In this document: positions 41,701-50,010 of the stretch, piece after piece
Position numbering within the stretch: position 1 is the first letter of the stretch
Layout: the number at the start of each line of letters is the position of its first letter
Assembly: GCA_963972255.1 (NCBI GenBank)
Contig: CAXATO010000006.1
Location: 124,001-188,000, forward strand
DNA: 64,000 nt
Source of the DNA: UBA1479 sp002706405
GTDB lineage: Bacteria; Pseudomonadota; Alphaproteobacteria; Rhodospirillales; Casp-alpha2
Direction: 5' to 3'
Position numbers and translations under genes: made by a program
The notes under the pieces: generated by a model
Seen by the model: only the letters and a program-made list of their open reading frames with translations
Told to the model about the DNA's origin: nothing
The model's database searches: none

Positions 41701-42990
41701 ATGCAAACCACTTTCTCTTTGGCCCAGATGGCCGACCCGCATATCGCCCAGGCCAACGACATCCTGCGCAAATGCGTGCATTGCGGGTTCTGCACGGCGA
41801 CCTGTCCGACCTATGTCCTGCTCGGCAACGAGTTGGACAGCCCGCGTGGGCGCATTTACCTGATCAAGGGGTTGCTGGAGGAAGGGGCCAAGCCGACCGA
41901 ACAGCATGTCACCCATATCGACCGCTGCCTGACCTGTCTTTCCTGCATGACGACCTGCCCGGCCAGCGTCGATTACATGCATCTGGTGGATGACGCGCGG
42001 GCCAAGATCGAACGGGAATACAAACGCCCGTTCATGGACCGGCTGCTTCGGGGTCTGCTGCCTCTGGTCCTGCCCTATCCGGACCGTTTCCGCGTGATGC
42101 TGCTGGGCGCCTGGCTGGCGCGGCCCTTGGCCCGGATCATGCCGGGCCGGCTCGGCGCCATGCTGCGGCTGGCGCCCAAGCGCATCCACGCGCCGACGGA
42201 GATGGACCGGCCCCAGGTCTACAAGGCCGAGGGTCCCATGAAAAAGCGCGTGGCGCTGATGACCGGCTGCGCCCAGAAAGTCCTGAACCCCGCCATCAAC
42301 GACGCCACCGTGCGGCTGCTGACCCGCCACGGCTGCGAGGTCGTGGTCGCCGACGGGCAAGGCTGCTGCGGCGCCCTGGTCCATCACATGGGCAAGGATG
42401 AGCAAAGCCATGCCCAGGCCATCGCCAATATCGAGGCCTGGGAACGGGCCGAGGCCACCCATGGCACGATCGACGCCATCGTCATCAACGCGTCGGGCTG
42501 CGGCACCACGGTCAAGGATTACGGCTGGATGCTGCGCCGCGACGAGGCCCTGGCCGCCCGCGCCAAGGCCATCTCGGACAAGACCAAGGACGTCACGGAA
42601 GTGATGATGGACCTGGGCCTGAACGCGCCCATTCCCGAGGACAAACCCGTCGTCGCCTATCATTCCGCCTGCTCCATGCAGCACGGCCAGAAGCTGACCA
42701 AGCCGCCCAAGGAGCTTTTGGCCCAGGCCGGATTCGAGGTGCGGGAGCCCGCGGAAAGCCATCTCTGCTGTGGCTCCGCCGGGACCTACAACATGATGCA
42801 GCCGGAAATCTCCGGCCGCCTCAAGACCCGCAAGGCCGGCAACGTGAAGGGCACGGGGGCCCAGGTCATGGCCACCGGCAACATCGGCTGCATGGTCCAA
42901 CTGGAAGACGCCGTCGGCATGCCGGTCGTGCATACGGTCGAACTGCTCGACTGGGCCACCGGCGGGCCCAAGCCGGCGGGATTGGCGTAG
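41701..42990 (+). CDS. glcF: Glycolate oxidase iron-sulfur subunit GlcF
   Basis: The 429-residue protein has two CxxCxxCxxxCP clusters, CVHCGFCTATCP and CLTCLSCMTTCP, that ligate two [4Fe-4S] centres. Two CCG domains of the GlpC/HdrB type follow (GCAQKVLNPAIN then GQGCCGALVHHMG; HSACSMQHGQ then LCCGSAGTYN). It passes electrons from the flavin subunits to the quinone pool. Confidence 0.96.
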   Translation: MQTTFSLAQMADPHIAQANDILRKCVHCGFCTATCPTYVLLGNELDSPRGRIYLIKGLLEEGAKPTEQHVTHIDRCLTCLSCMTTCPASVDYMHLVDDARAKIEREYKRPFMDRLLRGLLPLVLPYPDRFRVMLLGAWLARPLARIMPGRLGAMLRLAPKRIHAPTEMDRPQVYKAEGPMKKRVALMTGCAQKVLNPAINDATVRLLTRHGCEVVVADGQGCCGALVHHMGKDEQSHAQAIANIEAWERAEATHGTIDAIVINASGCGTTVKDYGWMLRRDEALAARAKAISDKTKDVTEVMMDLGLNAPIPEDKPVVAYHSACSMQHGQKLTKPPKELLAQAGFEVREPAESHLCCGSAGTYNMMQPEISGRLKTRKAGNVKGTGAQVMATGNIGCMVQLEDAVGMPVVHTVELLDWATGGPKPAGLA

Positions 42991-43007
42991 CACCCGGCGA
43001 CAAGAGT

Positions 43008-43043
43008 CGCACTTAGTGCGTTATTTGTATCGCACTGCGTGCG
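43008..43043 (+). promoter_or_regulatory. Tandem operator-like palindromes after glcF
   Basis: CGCACTTAGTGCG (43008-43020) and CGCACTGCGTGCG (43031-43043) are two 13-base palindromes sharing CGCAC/GTGCG arms, with starts 23 bases apart. They lie in the 128-base gap between glcF and the next gene, before a weak TTATGC-type -10. This looks like a repressor double site for the genes from 43119 onward. The cognate regulator is unknown. Confidence 0.5.
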
Positions 43044-43118
43044 GCTTTTGTGTTATGCTTGCCGCATCGCCGCCGCGAAACGCGTCGCGGGGCCTGCAAC
43101 GCAGGAAGGAGCCGTCGC

Positions 43119-43700
43119 ATGAGGTCGATCGTTCGGACTCTTGGGCGGGCTGTGCTTTTCGGAAGCTTTGCCCTGTTCCTCGCCTTCCGTCCCGCCGCCG
43201 ACGCGCGGGCCAATTCCACCCTCGACTGGCTGTCCGCGGAACCGGTCACGCTCATGGATCTGGGCATCATCCGGCTCAAGCAGGACCTGGCTCAGGTCGG
43301 CCAGCGCCTTCTGGAAGTCGGCTTCCTGCCCGTGCTGCCGACCACCGGGGCCTATTACGACTGGCGGGACAAGAAGATCACCGTGTTTCTGACGGCGCGC
43401 GAACGCTTCGCGCAGCCGTCCGATGGGATGTGCCTGGAACTGTTTGCGCGGGTCGCCAAGGGACTGGCGTCACGCAGCCGCGGCCATCAGGGCGATCCCG
43501 GTTGGTATCTGGAGGAAATCTTCACCCACGACGGCTGGGGTAATTTCACCCGCCCGACGCAAATGCGTGAAGACCTGCTGAAAACCGTGCGGCTCGAGGT
43601 CACCCTGCTGCCGCCCCAGCCCATGGGGCCGGCGCGCACTCTCCATTGTTCGGGCCGGCTGGATACGAAGCTGGACGACGTGTCGATCATCACCTCCTGA
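43119..43700 (+). CDS. Exported protein of unknown function in the glycolate cluster
   Basis: The 193-residue product starts at ATG 43119, with AAGGAG nine bases upstream. A signal peptide (MRSIVRTLGRAVLFGSFALF ... ADARA-NSTLDW) predicts periplasmic location. The mature part has no family that I recognise. It contains LMDLGIIRLKQDLAQVG, the Trp/Lys-rich YYDWRDKKITVFLTARERF, and two cysteines (MCLELF, LHCSGR) that could form a disulfide. It ends 58 bases before the TPR gene. Its setting suggests an accessory role to glycolate or lactate oxidation or an unrelated envelope function; neither is shown. Confidence 0.75.
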   Translation: MRSIVRTLGRAVLFGSFALFLAFRPAADARANSTLDWLSAEPVTLMDLGIIRLKQDLAQVGQRLLEVGFLPVLPTTGAYYDWRDKKITVFLTARERFAQPSDGMCLELFARVAKGLASRSRGHQGDPGWYLEEIFTHDGWGNFTRPTQMREDLLKTVRLEVTLLPPQPMGPARTLHCSGRLDTKLDDVSIITS

Positions 43701-43758
43701 CGGGTTTGTGAGCAGCCGCGCCCTTGGCCTTGTCCGTGCGAAGGCGTATCTTTTTTCC

Positions 43759-44319
43759 ATGATGACGTGGAAACGCATCCTTTGCGCGGGGCTGGTTGCC
43801 GCCGCCTTGACAGCGTCGCCGCTGCGGGCGGATCAGACCGATCCGGTGCTGGACGCCCTGTTCAATGCCCTGACGGCGACCAAGAACCCGGAAGAGGCCC
43901 ATCAGATCGAAACCCGCATCTGGCAGACCTGGGCGGTCAGCGGCCAGGAACTGGTCGACAGCGCCATGGCCCGCGGGGTCATCGCCATGAACAAGGGGGC
44001 CTTCGATACCTCGCTGAAATACTTCAACGACGTGATCAGCCTGGCTCCTCAGCATGCCGAAGGCTGGAACAAGCGGGCCACGGTGCACTTCCTGCTCGGC
44101 AAGTATCCGGAATCCGTGCTCGACATCCAGCGCACCCTGGAACTGGAACCCCGCCATTTCGGTGCGCTCTCCGGCCTGGGCTTGATCTACGCGGAAATGG
44201 GGCGCAAAAAAGCGGCGATCCGCGCCATGGAAAAGGCGCTGGCCATCAACCCGCATATGGATGCCATCCGCAGCCAGCTGCAGGCGCTGAAAACCGAGGT
44301 ATCGGGGAAGCCGATCTGA
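43759..44319 (+). CDS. Exported TPR-repeat protein
   Basis: The protein is about 186 residues. The signal peptide MMTWKRILCAGLVAAALTAS ends near LRA-DQTDPV. Three TPR-like repeats follow (ARGVIAMNKGAFDTSLKYFN, WNKRATVHFLLGKYPESVLD, LSGLGLIYAEMGRKKAAIRA), each with the A/G-x3-A spacing. It should be a periplasmic scaffold for protein-protein contacts. The start could be either of two adjacent ATG codons; an upstream in-frame ATG at 43708 would put charged residues before the signal. Its stop is one base from the next start, so it is coupled to the dehydrogenase. Confidence 0.82.
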   Translation: MMTWKRILCAGLVAAALTASPLRADQTDPVLDALFNALTATKNPEEAHQIETRIWQTWAVSGQELVDSAMARGVIAMNKGAFDTSLKYFNDVISLAPQHAEGWNKRATVHFLLGKYPESVLDIQRTLELEPRHFGALSGLGLIYAEMGRKKAAIRAMEKALAINPHMDAIRSQLQALKTEVSGKPI

Positions 44320-44320
44320 C

Positions 44321-45736
44321 ATGACAACAGCACAGCCAATGGCGTCGACGCCGCCGTCCGGTTCCGTCGATGCGGCCCTGCTTGATCTGCTGGCGCAGAT
44401 CGTGGGCGCGGACAATCTGTCGACCTCCGCCGCCGTGCGCGAACAGCACGGTCGCGACGAATCCTATCATCCTTCGTCCCCGCCCGACGCCGTCGTCTAT
44501 TGCACGGAAACGGAGCAGGTCGCCGACGTGGTCAAGGCCTGTGCCGCGCGCGGCGTGCCGATCATTCCCTTCGGCACTGGCACTTCCCTGGAAGGTCATG
44601 TGGCGGCGCTGAACGGCGGGGTCTGCATCGACCTGTCGCGCATGGACAAGATCCTCGCCGTCAATGCCGAGGACATGGATGTGACGGTCCAGGCCGGCGT
44701 GCGTCGCAAGGCGCTCAACGACTATCTGCGCGACACGGGCCTGTTCTTTCCCATCGATCCGGGGGCCGATGCGTCGCTTGGCGGGATGACCGCGACACGG
44801 GCCAGCGGCACGAATGCCGTCAGGTATGGCACCATGCGGGAAAATGTCCTGAATTTGACCGTGGTCATGGCCGACGGGCGGATCATCCGCACCGCGCGCC
44901 GGGCACGTAAGTCGTCGGCGGGATACGACCTGACCCGTCTGTTCGTGGGTTCGGAAGGAACGCTCGGCGTGATCACCGAGGTCACGCTGCGCCTTTACGG
45001 CATCCCGGAAGCGGTGCTGGCCGCCGTTTGTCCCTTCCCTGATCTGGAAAGTGCCGTGAACACGGTGATCCTGACGATCCAATCGGGCATTCCCGTGGCC
45101 CGCATCGAGCTTCTGGACGAGGCGCAGATGGATGCGGTGAACAAGTATTCCAAGCTGGATTACGCGGTGAAGCCGACCCTGTTTTTCGAATTCCACGGCA
45201 GTGACGCGGGCGTGCGCGAACAGGTAGAAAACGTGAAGGCCATCGCCGCCGATTTCGGCGCCGACGATTTCCAATGGGCGACCAAGCCGGAAGACCGCAA
45301 CAAGCTGTGGCAGGCCCGGCATGATGCCTATTACGCGGCCATTGCCCTGCGCCCCGGCTGCCGGGGCATCGCAACGGATGTCTGCGTGCCGATTTCGCGG
45401 CTGGCCGAATGCATCCTGGAAACTCGCAAGGACATCGACGCCTCGGGCCTGTGCGCGCCCATCGTCGGCCATGTCGGCGACGGCAATTTCCACATCGTGT
45501 TCGTGGTCGATCCCGACAATGCGGACGAGATGAAACGCGCCGAGGACGTCAACGAGCACATGGTCATGCGCGCCATCGCCCTGGACGGGACCTGCACGGG
45601 CGAACACGGCGTCGGCTACGGCAAGATCGATTTCCTGACCGCCGAACACGGCGAGGCCCTGGTCGCCATGCGCGCCGTCAAGCAGGCCCTTGATCCCCAG
45701 AACATCATGAACCCGGGCAAGATCATCCGCGTTTGA
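44321..45736 (+). CDS. FAD-linked D-2-hydroxyacid (D-lactate-type) dehydrogenase
   Basis: The 471-residue flavoprotein belongs to the vanillyl-alcohol-oxidase fold, close to cytochrome-type D-lactate dehydrogenases (DLD). It has IPFGTGTSLEGHVAALNGG, FPIDPGADASLGGMTATRASGTNAVRYGTMREN, FVGSEGTLGVITEVTL, the C-terminal GHVGDGNFHIVFVVD metal/substrate motif and GEHGVGYGK. It oxidises a D-2-hydroxyacid, with electrons going to a quinone or cytochrome. It differs from GlcD in the GTSLEG and GTNAVRYG motifs, so it is a paralogue and not a duplicate. D-lactate or D-2-hydroxyglutarate are possible substrates. Confidence 0.88.
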   Translation: MTTAQPMASTPPSGSVDAALLDLLAQIVGADNLSTSAAVREQHGRDESYHPSSPPDAVVYCTETEQVADVVKACAARGVPIIPFGTGTSLEGHVAALNGGVCIDLSRMDKILAVNAEDMDVTVQAGVRRKALNDYLRDTGLFFPIDPGADASLGGMTATRASGTNAVRYGTMRENVLNLTVVMADGRIIRTARRARKSSAGYDLTRLFVGSEGTLGVITEVTLRLYGIPEAVLAAVCPFPDLESAVNTVILTIQSGIPVARIELLDEAQMDAVNKYSKLDYAVKPTLFFEFHGSDAGVREQVENVKAIAADFGADDFQWATKPEDRNKLWQARHDAYYAAIALRPGCRGIATDVCVPISRLAECILETRKDIDASGLCAPIVGHVGDGNFHIVFVVDPDNADEMKRAEDVNEHMVMRAIALDGTCTGEHGVGYGKIDFLTAEHGEALVAMRAVKQALDPQNIMNPGKIIRV

Positions 45737-45843
45737 CGCCCGATCCTTGCCCGCGATGTGAAAAAACCGGCCCTGCCGGGCGCCGGGCCTTGGCATTCGC
45801 CCCGGGGTGACGTAACCAGGGATATCAACGGGAGGCTTCTGCT

Positions 45844-47109
45844 TTGGACCCTGAAACTCTGCTGCGCGACATGTTCGCCGCCGCCGTCGCGGCGGCCCAG
45901 CCGACAAAACGCATTCCGCACTTCCTGCCGGAGCCGCCCAAGGGCGGGCGCACGCTGGTGATCGGGGCCGGCAAGGCCTCGGCCGCCATGGCGCGTACCT
46001 TCGAAGACCATTGGCCGGGCGAATTGTCGGGCCTGATCGTCACCCGCTACGGCTATGACGTGCCTTGCAAGCGCATCGAAACGGTCGAGGCCGCCCATCC
46101 CGTGCCCGATGCGGCGGGCGAGGCGGCGGCACAGCGCATGCTGGAGATGGTCCGTGGGCTGACCGAGGACGATCTGGTGGTGTGCCTGATTTCCGGCGGC
46201 GGCTCGGCTTTGCTGTCGGCACCTGGACCGGGCCTGACCCTGGCCGACAAGCAGGCCGTCAACCGCGAGCTGCTGCGCTGCGGGGCGACGATCCACGAAA
46301 TGAACTGCCTGCGAAAGCATCTGTCGGCGGTGAAGGGCGGCAGGCTTGCCGCCGCGGCAGCGCCGGCCCGGATCGTGAACCTGCTGATCTCCGACGTGCC
46401 GGGGGATGATCCGGCGGTCATCGCCTCGGGCCCCACGGTGCCCGATCCGACGACCTTCGACGACGCGCGGGCGATCGTCGCCAAATACGGCATCAAGCTG
46501 CCCGCCGTGGTGCAGGCCTTGTTGGACGCAGGGGCGGAGGAAACGCCCAAACCTGACGATCCCATTTTCGACCGGGTGGAAACCCACCTGATCGCCCTGC
46601 CGCAGGCCAGCCTGGAGGCCGCCGCCGAAGTCGCCCGCGCCGCTGGGATCACACCGGTGATCCTGGGGGACGCCTTGGAGGGTGAAGCCCGAGACCTGGG
46701 GGCCGAGCATGCGCAACTGGCCCGGGATACCCTGGCCGGAAAGGGCCCGGCGCAGGGGCCTTGTGTATTGCTGTCGGGTGGCGAGACCACGGTGACCATC
46801 CGCGGCGACGGCGGGCGCGGCGGGCGCAACACGGAATACTTGTTGGGCATGGCGGTCGCGCTCGACGGCGCCGACGGCATTCATGCCATTGCCTGCGATA
46901 CGGACGGCGTCGACGGGTCGGAAGACAACGCCGGGGCGGTGATCGGCCCGGACAGCCTGGCCCGCGCCCGGGCGGCGGGCATGGATGCCCGGGCATTGCT
47001 CGACGCCAACGACGCTTACGGATTTTTCCAAGGCATCGACGATCTGGTGGAATGCGGCCCGACCTTGACCAACGTCAATGACTTCCGGGCGGTGTTGGTG
47101 CTGCCTTAG
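45844..47109 (+). CDS. gckA: Glycerate 2-kinase (MOFRL family)
   Basis: The product has 421 residues from TTG 45844, with GGGAGG eight bases before it. Landmarks are TLVIGAGKASAAMARTFE, CLISGGGSALLSAPGPGLTL, INCLRKHLSAVKGGRLA-like (MNCLRKHLSAVKGG), LLISDVPGDDPAVIASGPTV and the C-terminal MOFRL block GGRNTEYLLGMAVAL with DTDGVDGSEDNAGAV. It phosphorylates D-glycerate to 2-phosphoglycerate and completes the route from glyoxylate to glycolysis. Old annotations call this family TtuD hydroxypyruvate reductase; the kinase activity is the established one. Confidence 0.92.
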   Translation: MDPETLLRDMFAAAVAAAQPTKRIPHFLPEPPKGGRTLVIGAGKASAAMARTFEDHWPGELSGLIVTRYGYDVPCKRIETVEAAHPVPDAAGEAAAQRMLEMVRGLTEDDLVVCLISGGGSALLSAPGPGLTLADKQAVNRELLRCGATIHEMNCLRKHLSAVKGGRLAAAAAPARIVNLLISDVPGDDPAVIASGPTVPDPTTFDDARAIVAKYGIKLPAVVQALLDAGAEETPKPDDPIFDRVETHLIALPQASLEAAAEVARAAGITPVILGDALEGEARDLGAEHAQLARDTLAGKGPAQGPCVLLSGGETTVTIRGDGGRGGRNTEYLLGMAVALDGADGIHAIACDTDGVDGSEDNAGAVIGPDSLARARAAGMDARALLDANDAYGFFQGIDDLVECGPTLTNVNDFRAVLVLP

Positions 47110-47181
47110 AGACTGCCGCACCCATCATTCGAGGTTTCCAGGGATGGCGTCGGCGAGAACAAAGCAGGCGAGACACTTTCC

Positions 47182-49905
47182 ATGGATCAAGACTCCCGAC
47201 CGCACCAAGCATGGCATGCCCTTTCTTGGGAAGCGGCGGCCCGCGCGCTGGAAACCGATCCCGAGGCGGGCCTTAGTCCTGAGGAAGCGGCGGCCCGGCT
47301 TGAACGGTACGGTCCCAACGATCTGCCCCGGCCCCGCCCGCCCGGCCTGCTGACCCTGTACCTGCGGCAATTCGTCAATCCGCTGATCTATCTTCTGGCC
47401 GCCGCGGCAGTGGTCTCCGTCGCCATCGGCGAGGCCTCGGACGCGCTGTTCATCTTCGCCGTGCTGCAGGTCAACGCCCTGATCGGCACTTATCAGGAAT
47501 ACCGCGCGCAAAAAAGCGCGCTTGCCCTCGACAGCCTGATCCGTGATCGGGCCACGGTTCTGCGCGGCGGCGCGGTCCATACGGTGGACGGCCGCGACCT
47601 GGTGCCGGGCGACGTGATCCGCCTGGAATCAGGGAACCACGTGCCGGCCGACCTGCGCCTGGTTCAGGCCGATGCCCTGCTGGTCGACGAATCCCTGCTG
47701 ACCGGTGAATCACAGGCCGTGGTCAAGGACGCCGCCGCGGCCGTGGCCGAGCAAGCCATGACCGGTGACCGCCATACCATGCTGCATGCGGCCACCGTGG
47801 TCGTCAGCGGTCGCGGGCTCGGCATCGTCACGGATACGGGAACGCGGACGGCGCTTGGCCGGATCGCCGAACAACTTGTGGGCCGGGACGCGGCGCCGCC
47901 GCCCCTGGTCGTGCGCCTGGAACGGTTCACCCGCATGCTGGGGATCGTCGTGGTCTCGGCGATCGCCCTTTTGGCCGTGGCGATGGTGCTCAAGGGGGCG
48001 CCGGTGGTCGAAATCTTCCTGGTCGCCGTGGCCTTGGCCGTCGCCGCCCTGCCCGAAGGCCTGCCCGTGGCGATCACGGTGGCGCTGTCCGTCGGCTGTC
48101 ATCGCATGGCGGAAAACAACGTGATCGTGCGCTCCCTGCCCGCGGTCGAGGGCCTGGGGGCCTGCACCCTGATCGCCAGCGACAAGACCGGCACCCTGAC
48201 TTGCAATGCCCTGACCGTGAAACGGGTGGTGATACCGGGCCTGGGCGATTTCCAGGTAAGCGGCGAGGGCTACAACGACAACGGGGCCGTGGCCAACGCT
48301 GGCGGCGCCATGAGCGACGCCGACTGGCACGGCCTGCGCCGCCTTGCCGAAGCGGCGGCGCTGTGCAACGAGGGCGAACTGGTCCGCCGCGACGGTCATT
48401 GGCAGCACCTGGGCGATACCGTGGACGTGGCCTTTCTGGCCCTGGCGGCCAAGGCCGGGCTGAGTCGCTCCGGACTGCTCGCAGATCTGCCGCAGGAAGC
48501 CGCCATCGCCTACGAGCCGGCGCGGCGCTATGGCGCGTCCTTCCACCGCACGACGGAGGGGCTTCGGGTCTATGCCAAGGGCGCGTTCGAGGTCATCCTG
48601 CCGTTCTGCCGCGACGCCGACCGGGCGGCCCTGACGGCCCAGGCCGAAGCCTTGGCGGCGGAAGGGTATCGCGTGCTGGCCGTGGCCGCGGGGCCCGCGG
48701 CCGCGCCGGTCGAGGACTTGGCCGGGACGACGGATCTGGAATTCCTGGGCTTCGTCGGCCTGATCGATCCTTTGCGCCCGGAATCCAAGGACGCGGTGGC
48801 GCGCTGCAGCCGGTCGGGCATCGACGTGCGCATGGTCACCGGCGACCATCCGGCGACGGCGCTCGCCATCGCCCGCGACGTCGGCATCGCGGCGGCGGGG
48901 GAAGAGGCCGTGACCGGCCTGGACCTGAAGGCCTTGGCCGACGATCCGGTGGCCTTCGCCCGCGCCGTCGCCGAAGCTCCCGTCTTCGCGCGGGTCGATC
49001 CCCTGCAAAAACTCGAGATCGTCAAGGCGCTGCGGGCTCAGGGGCATTTCGTCGCGGTAACCGGAGACGGCGTCAACGACGCGCCGGCCCTCAACGCTGC
49101 CGATATCGGCGTCGCCATGGGCGGTGCCGGCACGGACGTGGCCCGCGATACGGCGGACCTGATCCTGACTGACGATAACTTTGCCTCCATCGTCAACGGG
49201 GTGGAGCAGGGCCGCATCGCCTATGACAACGTGCGCAAGGTGGTGTACCTGCTGGTCTCCACAGGGGCGGCCGAAGTCGCGCTGTTTTTCTTTGCTTTCC
49301 TGGGCGGGTTGCCGCTGCCGCTTTATGCCGTGCAGCTTCTGTGGCTCAACCTGGTGACCCAGGGCCTGCAGCACACGGCATTGGCCTTCGAAGGGGCGGA
49401 GCCGGGCCTGCTGGACCGCGCGCCCCGACCACCGAACCAGCCGGTCTTTGACCGGATGATGATCTCGCAGACCGTCGTTTCGGGCCTGTTCATGGGGGCG
49501 GTCGGCTATCTGTTTTTCGCCTGGATGCTCGATCAGGGCTGGCCCGAGCACCAGGCGCGCAACGCGCTTTTGCTGTTGCTGGTCCTGTTCGAAAACGCGC
49601 ATGTCCTCAATTGCCGCTCGGAAACGCGGTCCGTCTTCCGCGTGCCGCTTTCCGCGAACTGGTTGCTGGTCGGCGCGGTCATCATCAGCCAGGGCGCCCA
49701 TATCCTGGCCATGCATCTGCCCGGGTTCAGTTCGGTGCTGCGGGTCGAGGCGGTGGATCTGGAAACCTGGTTGCTCGTGGCGGTCATCGCGGCGTCGGTG
49801 ATTCTGATGATGGAGCTGTTCAAGGTCATCCAGCGGATGGTCTATCCCGTGTCCGGCGCCATCGGCGCCGGAATGCGGAGAAACGGCAGTTTTCCACGGA
49901 AATAG
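47182..49905 (+). CDS. P2-type cation-transporting ATPase
   Basis: This 907-residue ATPase has the Cation_ATPase_N region (~5-70: HALSWEAAARALETDPEAGL) and the actuator loop TGES. TM4 has PEGLP (E292), and phosphorylation is at D334 (SDKTGTLTCN). The hinge motif is TGDGVNDAPALNAADIGVAMG, followed by a C-terminal six-helix block. The layout is that of Ca2+ or P2A/Na+-type pumps. In TM6 the sequence is LWLNLVTQGLQ, where SERCA has N and D four apart, so N723 is kept but the Asp is Gln (Q727). In TM5 E698 is present, but the SERCA N768 position is G695. The transported ion is therefore uncertain. It seems monocistronic. Confidence 0.9.
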   Translation: MDQDSRPHQAWHALSWEAAARALETDPEAGLSPEEAAARLERYGPNDLPRPRPPGLLTLYLRQFVNPLIYLLAAAAVVSVAIGEASDALFIFAVLQVNALIGTYQEYRAQKSALALDSLIRDRATVLRGGAVHTVDGRDLVPGDVIRLESGNHVPADLRLVQADALLVDESLLTGESQAVVKDAAAAVAEQAMTGDRHTMLHAATVVVSGRGLGIVTDTGTRTALGRIAEQLVGRDAAPPPLVVRLERFTRMLGIVVVSAIALLAVAMVLKGAPVVEIFLVAVALAVAALPEGLPVAITVALSVGCHRMAENNVIVRSLPAVEGLGACTLIASDKTGTLTCNALTVKRVVIPGLGDFQVSGEGYNDNGAVANAGGAMSDADWHGLRRLAEAAALCNEGELVRRDGHWQHLGDTVDVAFLALAAKAGLSRSGLLADLPQEAAIAYEPARRYGASFHRTTEGLRVYAKGAFEVILPFCRDADRAALTAQAEALAAEGYRVLAVAAGPAAAPVEDLAGTTDLEFLGFVGLIDPLRPESKDAVARCSRSGIDVRMVTGDHPATALAIARDVGIAAAGEEAVTGLDLKALADDPVAFARAVAEAPVFARVDPLQKLEIVKALRAQGHFVAVTGDGVNDAPALNAADIGVAMGGAGTDVARDTADLILTDDNFASIVNGVEQGRIAYDNVRKVVYLLVSTGAAEVALFFFAFLGGLPLPLYAVQLLWLNLVTQGLQHTALAFEGAEPGLLDRAPRPPNQPVFDRMMISQTVVSGLFMGAVGYLFFAWMLDQGWPEHQARNALLLLLVLFENAHVLNCRSETRSVFRVPLSANWLLVGAVIISQGAHILAMHLPGFSSVLRVEAVDLETWLLVAVIAASVILMMELFKVIQRMVYPVSGAIGAGMRRNGSFPRK

Positions 49906-50010
49906 AGCCCGCCGGGCTATGGCATTGACGGTCCGTTCGCCCTACACTCTGCTCCGAACAGCCCGGCTCGGCAGGGCCTGCGTCACCACCGAACACATGG
50001 AATTTGCCCG

